Positions 24,688-33,729 are shown, counted from the stretch's first letter. The stretch is DNA of 64,000 bases from Microbacterium horticulturae (GCF_029094505.1 NZ_CP119108.1:3534001-3598000), one strand, 5' to 3'. Made by a program: numbers and translations. The notes: generated from the sequence alone by a model not told the origin.

Positions 24688-26136
24688 ATGTCTGTCTCTC
24701 GTCCGTCTTCGACCCGCTCTGCGGCGCCGCCGCAGACGCTCGGCCACGCCTGGATCGCCCTGACCGGCCTATCGGCGGTCTTCCTGTTCGAGATGCTCGA
24801 CAACTCGATCCTCAATGTCGCGCTGCCCACGATCGGCCGCGAGCTGTCGGCGTCGTCAACAGCTCTGCAATGGATCACCGGCGTGTACGCGGTGGTCTTC
24901 GGCGGCCTGATGCTCGCCTTCGGCGCCCTCGCCGACAAGCTCGGGCGCCGCCGCATCATGCTGCTCGGCTTGATCGTGCTCGCGCTCGCAAGCCTCGCGA
25001 CCGCGTTCGTCACAACCACCGGTGAGCTGATCGCGGTCCGTGCGGCGATGGGCGTGGCGGCGGCCATGACCACACCCGGATCGCTGGCGCTGGCCTTTCG
25101 GCTGTTCGACGACGACCTGCAGCGCGTGCGCGCGACCACGGTGATCTCCACAGTGGGTCTCGTCGGACTGGCGATCGGCCCGACCGCCGGTGGGTTCGCC
25201 CTCGCCCTTCTGCCGTGGCAGGCGTTGCTGCTGGTCAACGTGCCGGTCGCGGCTCTCGCGTACCTCGGCATCCGGCGCGGCATCCCGGCCGATGTCCCCG
25301 AAGAGCTGCACCACGACCCCATCGACGTCGCCGGCGCGCTGCTCGGCACCGCGACCATCGTGCTCGCCCTGGTGACGCCGACGCTGTTCGTCGACCTCGG
25401 AGCAGCATCGGCCTGGCCGTGGACCGGCGTGGCCGCGACGATCGTGGCCGCCGTGCTGTTCGTCGTGCGCGAGCGGCGGACGCGGCATCCCCTGCTCGAT
25501 CTGCGTCTCGTCGCCCGGCCGCTGGTCTCGAGCGGACTCGCCTACAAGGCGGCGTCCGGGCTCGCGACCGCGGGACTGGGGTACCTCGTCACCCTGCGGC
25601 TGCAGTTCGGCTGGGGCTGGACGCCCGCGCAGGCGGCGCTCGGCATGCTGCCGCAGGTCGTCGTGCTCATCGCGGGCGGGGCAGTCATCGGCCCGCTCGT
25701 GCGCCGACTCGGCATGGGCGCGACCGCGTGGATCAGCGCGATAGCGACCGTCTGCGGCCTCGCGGTGTTCACCCTGCTCGGACCGCTCGGCTACGGCTGG
25801 GTCGCCGCGTCACTCGCGCTGGTCGCGCTCGGGATGCGGGTGGTCGGCGTGGTCGCCGGCACGAACGTCATGCGCGGACTGCCCGAGAACCGCACGACGA
25901 TCGGCGCCGCGCTCGTCGACACCGCGAGCGAGGTCACGACCGGACTGGGCATCGCACTGAGTGGCACCGTCATCGCCGCGCTGTTTGCCGGAAGCATCGC
26001 CGACCCAGGATGGACGGCCCTGCAGCACGCGCAGTTCTCTTCCGGCGTCGCGTGGGCCGGCGGCGCGCTCACCGTCCTGGCGGCGGCGCTCGTCGCGTTC
26101 GGGATGTGGCGGGGGCGCGGCGCGACGGCCGCCTGA
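24688..26136 (+). CDS. MFS transporter, DHA2 (14-helix) type
   Basis: 482 residues with about 14 helices. MLDNSILNVALPTIGRELS is the DHA2 TM1 motif (D1), GALADKLGRRRIMLLG the loop 2-3 motif and GLAIGPTAGGFALALLPW motif C of drug/proton antiporters. Similar proteins (LfrA, EmrB, QacA groups) export antiseptics or antibiotics. GAAGGAG precedes the ATG at 24688. No regulator is adjacent. Confidence 0.9.
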   Translation: MSVSRPSSTRSAAPPQTLGHAWIALTGLSAVFLFEMLDNSILNVALPTIGRELSASSTALQWITGVYAVVFGGLMLAFGALADKLGRRRIMLLGLIVLALASLATAFVTTTGELIAVRAAMGVAAAMTTPGSLALAFRLFDDDLQRVRATTVISTVGLVGLAIGPTAGGFALALLPWQALLLVNVPVAALAYLGIRRGIPADVPEELHHDPIDVAGALLGTATIVLALVTPTLFVDLGAASAWPWTGVAATIVAAVLFVVRERRTRHPLLDLRLVARPLVSSGLAYKAASGLATAGLGYLVTLRLQFGWGWTPAQAALGMLPQVVVLIAGGAVIGPLVRRLGMGATAWISAIATVCGLAVFTLLGPLGYGWVAASLALVALGMRVVGVVAGTNVMRGLPENRTTIGAALVDTASEVTTGLGIALSGTVIAALFAGSIADPGWTALQHAQFSSGVAWAGGALTVLAAALVAFGMWRGRGATAA

Positions 26137-26242
26137 CCGGGGCGCGGAGGCTGCGTCTGCGTGACGGGGCGCGGGCTGCCGTGAGCCGGTCGCGGGGGCG
26201 GCATCTGCGCGACCGCGCGCGGCTGCCGTGAGCCCCTCAGCA

Positions 26243-26303
26243 CGCGAGAACACGCCTATGCACGCCTATGGGCGGTAAAAGCGTGCACGAGCGTGGTCTC
26301 GCG
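26243..26303. repeat. Intergenic inverted repeat, family C copy 1
   Basis: 61 bp: 23-nt arms (left begins CGCGAGAACACG and ends TGCACGC; right begins GCGTGCACG and ends TCTCGCG) around a 15-nt spacer. A second copy with the same 23-15-23 layout is at 48852-48912. It lies between convergent genes. Confidence 0.65.
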
Positions 26304-26341
26304 GGGACGGAGATGAGCCCTCGGGGGCCTGCGCCCTCCCA

Positions 26342-26413
26342 CTCACATCGGCACCTCTACGGGCATGTGACTTTCCGCTCACGCAGGCACCTCTGCGGGC
26401 ATGTGACTTCCCG
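26342..26413. repeat. Two 36-bp direct tandem repeats
   Basis: Units 26342-26377 and 26378-26413 share 31 of 36 positions, with the conserved core GGCACCTCT and CGGGCATGTGACTT; CTCAC starts a third, incomplete unit. It is non-coding and unlike the inverted repeats in the same gap. Confidence 0.6.
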
Positions 26414-26460
26414 CTCACACGCGAGTCGTCATGGTCATCGACGCTGCCGGCCGCGTCTGG

Positions 26461-27492
26461 TCACTCCACGGGCGGTGCGTGCGTCGCATCGGGATCGGCG
26501 CCGCGCCGCACCAGCTCGGCGCGGGCTCGGGCGAGGCCGCCGTGCTCGAGTCCGGCGAGCGCAGAGTGTCCCTCCCACACCGTGCGTCCGCGGCGGCGCA
26601 CGGTGATGTAGAGCGAACCGGCGAGGTGCTCGAGCGCTCCGGCCACGTTGCGATGCTCGCTGGGCAGCGGCACCGGCAGGATGTGGGATGCCGCTCGCGG
26701 CGCCTGTGCGCGCACCTCGATCGACCAGCCGTGGGCGTCGGCACGCAGCATCCACGTCTCGTCCGTCACGGCGGCGCGGACGGGACTCGTGCCGGGATTG
26801 CCGAGCCGGATGGTGCGGCCGCCCGGCAGGCGCACGACCAGGGCCGTGACCTCGGTGTGCAGCGGCCCGGCGTGCACCTGGCCGCCGGCGAACGCGACGC
26901 ACGCGTCGGGTTCAGCGAAGCCCTGCGCCTGCCCCCACCACCACGAGTCAGGAAAACCTTCGCGCCCCCAGTTCTTCTCGGCGTAGATCTGCGCGCCGTC
27001 GAGGGTCCAGGTCTCGGTGCCGACGGTCGCGGTGCCGGTGGCGCGCCCGCCGAGCAGCCAGGGGTGCCAGTACTGATTCAGTCCGGGAACCATATGAAAG
27101 ACGCTCGACCCGCCGAACACGCGGTGCGGCCAGGGCACGGGGTCGGTGATGGTGACGTCGAGCCGCGCGTCGGAACCGAGGTCGACGTGCAGGTGCCGGT
27201 CATCGCCGTCGAACGCCGAGCCGGCGCTCGCACCAATGTGGTGCGGGTCGGCATGCGCGTGCGGGTGCGCGACCGCGCGAAGGAACCCGCCCGGATGCGC
27301 GGCGAAGCCGAGCGTCGCCCACGCGCCGTCGGGCCCGCGGTTGACGCCGTTCAACGCGATGAGCACTCGACCGGTCGCGGGGTCGGTGATGCGCCAGAAA
27401 TAGCCCTCCATCGCGACGCCGAGGTGCGCGGGCAGTGAACTCTGGAAGGGCAGGTCGGCTCCGGTCGACCGATACCACCCACGCAGGCCCAT
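26461..27492 (-). CDS. Tocopherol cyclase-like protein
   Basis: 343 residues of the tocopherol-cyclase-like lipocalin-type family: GVAMEGYFWRITDPATGRVL near the start, HPWLLGGRATGTATV, then the diagnostic YAEKNWGREGFPDSWWWGQA. Plant and cyanobacterial members cyclise phytylquinols; actinobacteria lack tocopherol, so this member probably acts on another lipid or quinone. No signal peptide. It starts 5 nt after the HIT gene stop and is co-transcribed with it. Confidence 0.83.
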   Translation of the reverse strand: MGLRGWYRSTGADLPFQSSLPAHLGVAMEGYFWRITDPATGRVLIALNGVNRGPDGAWATLGFAAHPGGFLRAVAHPHAHADPHHIGASAGSAFDGDDRHLHVDLGSDARLDVTITDPVPWPHRVFGGSSVFHMVPGLNQYWHPWLLGGRATGTATVGTETWTLDGAQIYAEKNWGREGFPDSWWWGQAQGFAEPDACVAFAGGQVHAGPLHTEVTALVVRLPGGRTIRLGNPGTSPVRAAVTDETWMLRADAHGWSIEVRAQAPRAASHILPVPLPSEHRNVAGALEHLAGSLYITVRRRGRTVWEGHSALAGLEHGGLARARAELVRRGADPDATHAPPVE

Positions 27493-27497
27493 GATCG

Positions 27498-27923
27498 TCA
27501 GACGGCTGCAGCCAGCCGGGAGCCGAGGGAGACGATCAGATCGCGGTCACCGGGCACCTCGGGCGTCCACGGGACCGCAGGCAGGCGGTCGCGCGTCTTG
27601 TCGAGGTAACGCGGGATCACGTGCAGGTGGAAGTGGAACACCGTCTGCCAGGCATCGGCCCCGCACGAGTTGAGCAGGTTGACCCCGTCGGCTCCGAACT
27701 CGTCCACGGCGTCGCGCGCGAGCCGTTGCGCCATGAGCGTGACCGCCGTGAGGTCTTCGGGCGGGATGTCGAGCAGATCCGCGCTGTGCGCCTTCGGGAT
27801 CACGAGCAGGTGCCCGTCGGACACAGGGTTGATGTCCATGAACGCGAGCGTGCGCTCGTCTTCGGCCACGATCACGCTCGGGGCAGTGCCGGCCACGATG
27901 GCGCAGAAGATGCAGTCGGTCAT
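27498..27923 (-). CDS. HIT-family nucleotide hydrolase
   Basis: 141 residues. CIFCAIVAG (zinc Cys pair) at the start and HFHLHVIPRY as the HIT motif (His-x-His-x-His) near residue 96-100, which is the branch of HinT/Fhit-like AMP-lysine or dinucleotide hydrolases. TAGCGT (27931-27936 on the minus strand) ends 7 nt before the ATG, so it is probably leaderless. It leads the tocopherol-cyclase-like gene. Confidence 0.92.
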   Translation of the reverse strand: MTDCIFCAIVAGTAPSVIVAEDERTLAFMDINPVSDGHLLVIPKAHSADLLDIPPEDLTAVTLMAQRLARDAVDEFGADGVNLLNSCGADAWQTVFHFHLHVIPRYLDKTRDRLPAVPWTPEVPGDRDLIVSLGSRLAAAV

Positions 27924-28109
27924 GTCCGCGACGCTATCGCGTCAGGGAACCTCGTGCACTGTTCGGCTGAGTGGACGCACATCGGCGTTGCGGCCGCCGC
28001 GCGTGTGGGATCGCGGCCACCGTCGCACCCCGGCCAAGCGGAATGGCCCGTGATTCCACAGCGTCCCGTGCCGCGCCGGGACCATGCCGTTGCGAGCAGG
28101 GGCGCCCCC

Positions 28110-28388
28110 TTACAGCCCCTCAACCTCGTAACGCCGCTCGATGCCGGCGGTCGCGCGTCCCCACGCCGAGCCGGCGACACGCTGCTGATGAGCGCGGAAG
28201 GCCGCGGCATCCACGAATCTCTCCTCGACCGTCCACACGAGCGGGTCGGCCGCGGGTGCGACCTCGAACGACACGCAGCCGCGCTCGGCGCGGGTCAGTT
28301 GCACATGCTCGGGAAGGCACGACGCGACGATCGCCGCCTCGCGCGCGTTGCGACATACCAGGGTGCCGGAGAGGTGGATGCCGCTCAT
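28110..28388 (-). CDS. Antibiotic biosynthesis monooxygenase (ABM)-domain protein
   Basis: 92 residues, the size of a YgiN-type ABM domain: IHLSGTLVCRNAREAAIVAS, CVSFEVAPAADPLVWTVEERF and AAAFRAHQQRVAGSAW are the conserved blocks, with an Asn/His pattern used for cofactor-free oxidation of quinols or anthrones. It probably works as a dimer in the cytoplasm. Start Met at 28388 is chosen over an upstream Met at 28406, which would add non-family residues. It is divergent from the methyltransferase gene. Confidence 0.82.
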   Translation of the reverse strand: MSGIHLSGTLVCRNAREAAIVASCLPEHVQLTRAERGCVSFEVAPAADPLVWTVEERFVDAAAFRAHQQRVAGSAWGRATAGIERRYEVEGL

Positions 28389-28482
28389 CCGCCGATTCTC
28401 TCGCACAGCGCACAGCCCAGTCCCCGCGCAGGATCATTCCCGGGTGGCGCGCGACGCTCCGCATCGGCCAGGCTGTTACTCG

Positions 28483-29247
28483 ATGAGGGACTGGACCGAC
28501 ACCGCCGACGCCTACGCGCTCTCCTTCGCCCGCCTCTGCGCGGGCGCCGTGCCGCACATCCTGGATCGGGCACCCGCGCCGAGCACCGCACTCGACGCCG
28601 GAACCGGCACGGGCACGGTCGCCGCGGCGCTCGCGCAGGCGGGCCACACGGTGGAGGGGGTGGATGCCGCGGCCGACATGGTCCGGCACGCACGCGCCGC
28701 GCACCCCGCGGTGACGTTCACCGAGGCATCCCTGCCCGACCTTCCCTTCACGAGCGGGCGCTTCGACCTGACCGTCGCGAACTTCGTGGTCAACCACGTG
28801 CCGGAGCCCCGCGCGGCCGTCGCCGAGCTCGCCCGCGTGACCTCGCCGGGCGGCCGCGTCATCGTCACGATCTGGCCGAGCGCTCCGATCAGCGCGATGA
28901 ACGCCCTCTGGAACGAGGTCATGGCCTGCGCGGGCGCGACGCCGCCGCCCGGGCAGCGGCTGACACCCACCGACGATTTCGCGCGTACTCCCAATGGACT
29001 GCGGTCGCTCCTCGCAGAGGGAGGGCTGGTGGATGCCGCAGCCGACGAGATCTCGTGGAACTTCGTGATCCCCGCCGAAGATCTCTGGCGCGGCGTCGAA
29101 GCCGGGATCGCGACCGTCGGCGCGACGTATCGCGCGCAGGACGAAGCGGGCCAGGCTGCGATGCGGCGGGCGTTCGAAGAGGTGTCGGGCGGCGGCATCC
29201 TGACCCTTCCTTCGACCGCGATCATCGCAACCGCGTCTCGACGCTGA
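28483..29247 (+). CDS. Class I SAM-dependent methyltransferase
   Basis: 254 residues. The SAM-binding motif I is ALDAGTGTGTVAAALAQAG (about 37-55), motif II has VEGVDAAADMV, then FDLTVANFVVNHVPEPRAAV and RVTSPGGRVIVTIWPSA as motifs III and IV. It is a small-molecule methyltransferase of the UbiE/Methyltransf_11 group; the substrate is unknown. The ATG directly follows TTACTCG, so the leader is very short. Confidence 0.9.
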   Translation: MRDWTDTADAYALSFARLCAGAVPHILDRAPAPSTALDAGTGTGTVAAALAQAGHTVEGVDAAADMVRHARAAHPAVTFTEASLPDLPFTSGRFDLTVANFVVNHVPEPRAAVAELARVTSPGGRVIVTIWPSAPISAMNALWNEVMACAGATPPPGQRLTPTDDFARTPNGLRSLLAEGGLVDAAADEISWNFVIPAEDLWRGVEAGIATVGATYRAQDEAGQAAMRRAFEEVSGGGILTLPSTAIIATASRR

Positions 29248-29266
29248 GGCTGTCGGCACCCACACC

Positions 29267-29272
29267 TAGACT
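29267..29272 (+). promoter_or_regulatory. -10 hexamer of a leaderless promoter (ogt)
   Basis: TAGACT ends 6 nt before the ATG at 29279. With no Shine-Dalgarno this places transcription start at or next to the A of ATG. It is one of at least eleven such cases in the window. Confidence 0.55.
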
Positions 29273-29278
29273 CACGTC

Positions 29279-29761
29279 ATGTCGTTCGGCACGCTCGAAA
29301 CCCCCGTGGGCACCCTGGGAGTCACCGCCGCCGGGGGCGCGATCACGAGCGTCGGGTGGGTGCACGCCACAGCCGAGCAAGACGTCGACGGGCTTGTCGC
29401 CGAGGCGCTGAACCAACTCGAGGCCTACTTCGCCGGTCAGCTGCGCCGGTTCGATGTGCCGTTCGATCTCGGCAAGCAGACGGAGGCGACCCGCGCCGTG
29501 CTGATGACCCTCTACGACACGGTCGGGTACGGCGACTCGATCACGTACGGGCAGCTCGCCGAGCGCAGCGGCACAGACGTCCCGGCGCGCGGCATCGGTG
29601 CGATCATGGGCGCCAACCCTGTGCCGCTCATCGTGCCGTGCCACCGCGTGCTCGCCAGTGACGGGCTCGGAGGCTATTCGGGCGGCGCACCTGGCGAGGG
29701 CCTGGTCACGAAGCGCCGACTGCTCGAATTCGAGGGCGCCTTGCCCGCACCGCTGTTCTGA
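29279..29761 (+). CDS. ogt: Methylated-DNA--protein-cysteine methyltransferase
   Basis: 160 residues. The active-site motif is IVPCHRVLASDG (the acceptor Cys in PCHR), preceded by the helix-turn-helix TYGQLAERSGTDVPARGIGA IMGANP and followed by GGYSGG. The protein transfers O6-alkyl groups from guanine to itself. The spacing between the HTH and PCHR is normal. Transcription is probably leaderless (-10 at 29267-29272). The next gene follows after 15 bp. Confidence 0.94.
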   Translation: MSFGTLETPVGTLGVTAAGGAITSVGWVHATAEQDVDGLVAEALNQLEAYFAGQLRRFDVPFDLGKQTEATRAVLMTLYDTVGYGDSITYGQLAERSGTDVPARGIGAIMGANPVPLIVPCHRVLASDGLGGYSGGAPGEGLVTKRRLLEFEGALPAPLF

Positions 29762-29776
29762 GATCGAGGAGATCCC

Positions 29777-30418
29777 TTGCGCCCATTGACCGTGTGCAAT
29801 TTCGTCACTGTGGACGGACGCTACGAAGACGACGACCATGACATCCTGTCGTTCTTCGAGCACCAGCATCCCGACTACCACGAGGCCGACAGCTACGACT
29901 TCTACACGACCGAGCTCATGCGGGCATCCGACACGCTGCTGCTGTCGGGGCGCACGTCGGCGCTGAACAACCTGAGGTACTGGCAGGGTGCGCGGACGGA
30001 TCCGGATGCCACGGCCATCCGCCGCGAGTTCGCCGAGCTGATAGCCACCATCGAGACCGTGATCGTCTCCGACACGATCACCGACGCCGACATCGAGCCG
30101 TTCCCGAATGCACGGATCGTGCGCATAGCGGATTCGCGCGACGAGGTCACCCGGCTCAAGCAGGCGCCCGGCCGCGGCATCCTGGTCCTTCTCGGCCGCG
30201 TGCTGTGGAACGGACTGATGCACGCGGGGCTCGTGGATGAGCTGCACCTCGTGACGTTCCCGCTCATCGCGGGGTCGGGCGTGCCGCTGTTCGACGAGCG
30301 GCCGCCGGTCGCGCTCAAGCTGCTCGGCACGCGGGCGTGGGAGGAGTCGGGCAACGTGCTCATGCGGTGGCGAGTGGACCGGGTGAGTCAGGGCGACCCG
30401 GCGGGCGAGGTCGCGTGA
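29777..30418 (+). CDS. RibD C-terminal/dihydrofolate-reductase-like protein
   Basis: 213 residues of the RibD_C/DHFR-like fold: NFVTVDGRYE at the start (first strand and NADPH loop), LLLSGRTSALNNLRYW, RGILVLLGRVLWNGLMHAGL and DELHLVTFPLIAGSGVPLF, the typical end block. Such stand-alone domains are common in actinobacteria and their substrate is unknown. GAGGAG at 5-10 nt before a TTG at 29777 supports that unusual start codon. It lies 15 bp after ogt and 1 bp before the next gene. Confidence 0.85.
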   Translation: MRPLTVCNFVTVDGRYEDDDHDILSFFEHQHPDYHEADSYDFYTTELMRASDTLLLSGRTSALNNLRYWQGARTDPDATAIRREFAELIATIETVIVSDTITDADIEPFPNARIVRIADSRDEVTRLKQAPGRGILVLLGRVLWNGLMHAGLVDELHLVTFPLIAGSGVPLFDERPPVALKLLGTRAWEESGNVLMRWRVDRVSQGDPAGEVA

Positions 30419-30419
30419 C

Positions 30420-30962
30420 GTGGTCTCGCCCCAGGCGTTGAGCGAGGCCGACCGCCGCATCGTCGCGGCGTGGGCGGCCGACTGCGCCGAGCGCGTGCTG
30501 CCGCTGTTCGAGGCAGAAGCTCCCGACGACGACCGCGCCCGCGACGCGATAGCGCGTGCCCGCGCCTTCTCGCGCGGCGAGTTGGGCGCTGCGGAAGAGA
30601 TCCGCCGCCGGTTCGTCGCGGGGCGGGCGGCGGCGTCGGCGCAGACGCCGGCCGGAGTGGCCGCGGCGCGCGCAGCCGCGCAGGCTTCGGGCGTCGCGCA
30701 CATGGGCGCACACGCACTGGGCGCGGCCGCCTACGCCGCGAAGGCCGCAGGCCTTGCCGCGGCGGACCGCGCCGGGGCGGCCGACTCCGCGGCGATCGAT
30801 GCCGAGATCGCCTGGCAGCTCGCCCGCCTGTCACCCGAGGCGCACGCGGCGCTACGCACCTTGCCACGGCTCGGCGAAGACAGCTCAGGTCCGCTCGGAC
30901 CGGGGCTTCTGGCGTCTGGCGTGCTCGGCGATGTGATCCGCCGCGTTCAGGCGGCGCTGTGA
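30420..30962 (+). CDS. Putative immunity protein, Imm-5-like
   Basis: 180 residues, strongly Ala-rich and all helical. The order WAADCAERVLPLFEAEAPDD, ARDAIARARAFSRGE, repeated Ala-rich helices with GVAHMGAHALGAAAYAAKAA, then a last helix is that of the Imm-5-like putative immunity family. Members of that family occur next to polymorphic toxins but also alone, as here: no toxin gene lies nearby. The GTG start overlaps the previous gene's stop region by close spacing, so it belongs to the ogt operon. Confidence 0.65.
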   Translation: MVSPQALSEADRRIVAAWAADCAERVLPLFEAEAPDDDRARDAIARARAFSRGELGAAEEIRRRFVAGRAAASAQTPAGVAAARAAAQASGVAHMGAHALGAAAYAAKAAGLAAADRAGAADSAAIDAEIAWQLARLSPEAHAALRTLPRLGEDSSGPLGPGLLASGVLGDVIRRVQAAL

Positions 30963-31082
30963 GCTGCGATCGCCCCACGTTTCGCCTCCGGGTGCGCCGC
31001 GCGGAGAGCCTTGGAACGACGCGAAGCTGGTCAGCTCTCCGTATCGGTCAACTCGGGCACGGCTTCGATACTGCCGATCGCC

Positions 31083-31646
31083 TCACCGCACGACGCGGTA
31101 CCGCGAGAACACCACCCCCGACCCGAACTCACGTGTCTCGACGCGCTCAAGGTCGATCCGCGGCAGGCCGCGAGGAAAGTACGGGATGCCGCCGCCCACG
31201 ACGACCGGATGCACCGTGATCCGATACTCGTCGATCAGCCCCGCTTCCGCGGCCTTGGCCGCGAGGGTTGCGCCGCCGATCGCGATCTCACCGTCCCCGG
31301 GCTCCGCTCGCAGGCGCGCGATCTCGTTGCCGACGGACCCGGTGGCCAGCCGCGCATTGCCCTGCAACGACGTCAGCGTCGACGAGAACACGACCTTCGG
31401 GAGAGCCCTCCACAGTGTCGCCCATTCGCTCGTCGAGTAGTCGGACGACTCATCCTGCTCGTCGCTCTCCCAGTAGAGCATCGTCTCGTAGAGCCGCCGC
31501 CCGAGCAGGTGCACACCGAGCGGCCGCGTCAGGTCGGTGATGAACCGGAACCATTCCTCGTCCGGCGCTGTCCAGCTGAAGTCACCGTCCGGCCCGGCGA
31601 TGTACCCGTCGAGCGAGACGCCCATTGTGTAGGTGACGAGGTGCAT
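31083..31646 (-). CDS. RibD C-terminal/dihydrofolate-reductase-like protein
   Basis: 187 residues. MHLVTYTMGVSLDGYIAGPD is the standard N-terminus of this group, followed by LLGRRLYETMLYWE, PKVVFSSTLTSLQG and GGATLAAKAAEAGLIDEYRI and ending in VVVGGGIPYFPRGLPRIDLE. It is a second member of the fold at 29777, but of the YyaP/YwjB-like subgroup. NADPH-dependent reductase by family; substrate unknown. GGAGG precedes the ATG at 31646. Confidence 0.9.
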   Translation of the reverse strand: MHLVTYTMGVSLDGYIAGPDGDFSWTAPDEEWFRFITDLTRPLGVHLLGRRLYETMLYWESDEQDESSDYSTSEWATLWRALPKVVFSSTLTSLQGNARLATGSVGNEIARLRAEPGDGEIAIGGATLAAKAAEAGLIDEYRITVHPVVVGGGIPYFPRGLPRIDLERVETREFGSGVVFSRYRVVR

Positions 31647-31681
31647 CTATGCCTCCTGACCGTGTGTCGCGGGCCGACATC

Positions 31682-32998
31682 TCAGGGTACGTCGACCTCG
31701 ACGGCTGCCGTAAGGGGACCGGCGCCGAGCTGTCTTGACCGAGCCGTGCGCGCGAGACGCAGCGCCCCGCCCAGCAGGGCGACGGCCAGCACAGCGGTGA
31801 GCACGGTGGTGCCCGCGACAAGCTGCAGCACCACGGCGCCGAGCCCAAGGAGCACCGCCATCGCGCCTCGCGTCGTGGACGGTGTGGATGCCGGTATCCG
31901 GCGTCGCTCGCAGCCGGCCAGCGCCACGGCGACCGCCGCGACAAGCCCGAGCGCCGCGGCGATCCACAGCGGCCGCGTCAGCCACCACAGCATCGAAGAG
32001 GGCGCGGGCAGCGGCATCCCGAACCGGATCGCCCCGAGCGCGCTCACACCGGCCATCGCCAGCAGCACCGGCATGTGCCACAGATAGATCGTCATGGTGC
32101 GTGCGGTCACAAACCGGGTGAACGCGGCGACCCGCGGGCGGGCGCTCAGCGCCCGCAGCCGACGGCGCAGCAGCGAGAGCACCATGGTCTGGGCGAGACC
32201 GAGCAGCAGCAGGGCGGTCGTCGGAGGGTTGAGGTTCTCGAGCATATCGGGCGAGAACACGCCGGCGACCACGGCGAGCGCAAGCAGGCCGACCGCCGCA
32301 CCGGCCACGGCCGCCCGGGTGCGAGAGGGCAATGCGTCGATGTGGCCGTCGGCGATGAAGAAGCCGAGCTGCTGCAGCGCTAGCCACACGAACGCGAGAT
32401 TCAGGAACCCGAGCATGTCGAGACCGCTGAGGTCGCGCACGGCATCGACGGCGACGGCCGCCGCGACGAGGGCCAGGATGCTGCGCGCCGGCGCCCGCTC
32501 GTGCGCCCTGTGCAGCAGTGGCAGCAGCGCCTGGCAGAGAAGGAACACGCCGAGGAACCAGAGGGGCTGGCTGTACCGGAACCCGGCGATCTGCACGATG
32601 TCGCCCGCAACGCCCGCCGCGGCGAGCGCCGCCAGCCCCACCCCGACGGCGCCGATCGAGAGCACCGCCGGCAGCAGCAGGCGATGCACGCGCGCGGCGA
32701 CGAAGTCGAGTCCACTGCCGCCCCGCTCCCGTGCGCGACGATACGCCGTCGCGCCGGCGAATCCACCGATCACGAAGAAGACCGGCATGATCTGCGCGAC
32801 CCAGGTGAGCGGCACCACCCACGCGGTGCCCTCGGCGGCGTTCTCGAAGACCGGACCCGCCGGGCCGATCGATACCCCCACCATGAGTGCGTGCAGCACG
32901 ACGACCACGACCACGCACAGCGCGCGAACCAGGTCGATGCCGCTGTCACGTGGGCGTGCACGTGGCGGTGCGACGAACGCGGTGGGGGCGACGGCCAT
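31682..32998 (-). CDS. Acyltransferase 3-family membrane protein
   Basis: 438 residues with about 10-11 membrane helices. The start SGIDLVRALCVVVVVVLHAL has the family's R-x3-VxxVVxxH pattern with the catalytic His, FFVIGGFAGATAYRRARERG follows, and TIYLWHMPVLLAM is the second conserved block. Members transfer acyl groups to sugars or cell-envelope lipids. It is lone-standing; the target polymer is unknown. Confidence 0.85.
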   Translation of the reverse strand: MAVAPTAFVAPPRARPRDSGIDLVRALCVVVVVVLHALMVGVSIGPAGPVFENAAEGTAWVVPLTWVAQIMPVFFVIGGFAGATAYRRARERGGSGLDFVAARVHRLLLPAVLSIGAVGVGLAALAAAGVAGDIVQIAGFRYSQPLWFLGVFLLCQALLPLLHRAHERAPARSILALVAAAVAVDAVRDLSGLDMLGFLNLAFVWLALQQLGFFIADGHIDALPSRTRAAVAGAAVGLLALAVVAGVFSPDMLENLNPPTTALLLLGLAQTMVLSLLRRRLRALSARPRVAAFTRFVTARTMTIYLWHMPVLLAMAGVSALGAIRFGMPLPAPSSMLWWLTRPLWIAAALGLVAAVAVALAGCERRRIPASTPSTTRGAMAVLLGLGAVVLQLVAGTTVLTAVLAVALLGGALRLARTARSRQLGAGPLTAAVEVDVP

Positions 32999-33103
32999 GG
33001 AGTCCTCCTCGGGTGGGTCCCCAGGAGGTTATGGATGCGGTATCCCGCCTCGCATCACACGCCGGTATCGTCCGCCCCGTACGACGGGAGGAGATCTGGG
33101 CGC

Positions 33104-33697
33104 CTACCGGTCGGCGGCGCGAGACGTCAGCGCGGGAATGACGACCCGGTCGACGAGCTCGACGACCTCGGCCTCGGTGAGCGTCCGGCGCTGTGACGTC
33201 AGGGTTTGGAAGGCCACCGCGGGCACGATGGTCGCGACGAGGTCGACCGGTGCGTCGTCCGCAAGCTCGCCACGCTCGATCGCGCGGGCCATGACGCGGT
33301 ACAGCACGTCGACAGGCGGGCGCCCGACGGACTCGTAGGCCGCCGCGCGCAGGGCCGAGGCATTCTGCGCCTCCGCCAGCACGTTCGCGAGCACCCGTGC
33401 ATCGCGGTCGTCTCGGCCCGAGTAGTGGCCGATGGCCACGAGCAGGTCTCCGCGGAGGGTGCCCGTGTCGGGAACCTCCGGGGCGAGATACAAGCGCCGC
33501 ACCGCGGCGACGACCAGCTCGGTCTTACCCGCCCAACGGCGGTAGATCGCGGCTTTGCCGCAACCGGCGGCGGCGGCCACGGCATCCACCGTCATCGCCG
33601 TCGGCCCCTTCTCGGCGAGCAGGTCGGCCGTCGCATCGAGGATGCTCGCGTCGACGTCCGGATCACGCGGACGCCCCACAGGCGATGCGATGCTCAT
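33104..33697 (-). CDS. TetR-family transcriptional regulator
   Basis: 197 residues. The HTH is PTAMTVDAVAAAAGCGKAAI then YRRWAGKTELVVAAVRR, with GRPRDPDVDASILDATADLL before it. The C-terminal half is the TetR_C domain with SQRRTLTEAEVVELVDRVV. It is divergent from the DUF6069 gene, with the palindrome CCGTA-N6-TACGG (33730-33745) in the gap, so it probably controls that gene and itself. Confidence 0.9.
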   Translation of the reverse strand: MSIASPVGRPRDPDVDASILDATADLLAEKGPTAMTVDAVAAAAGCGKAAIYRRWAGKTELVVAAVRRLYLAPEVPDTGTLRGDLLVAIGHYSGRDDRDARVLANVLAEAQNASALRAAAYESVGRPPVDVLYRVMARAIERGELADDAPVDLVATIVPAVAFQTLTSQRRTLTEAEVVELVDRVVIPALTSRAADR

Positions 33698-33729
33698 GAT
33701 GACACTTTACATTTCGAAACTGGGGAGTA

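Larger units (their letters stand above)
26137..26460. other. Gene-free interval with several repeats
   Basis: A 324-bp gap between convergent genes. It holds two copies of a GCGCGnGCTGCCGTGAGCC word (about 26169-26187 and 26217-26235), the family C inverted repeat (26243-26303) and two 36-bp tandem repeats (26342-26413). I see no gene in it. Confidence 0.7.

Noticed and set aside
26243..26413. A CRISPR array
   Set aside because: Repeats are directly adjacent or inverted, without unique spacers, and no cas gene is present.
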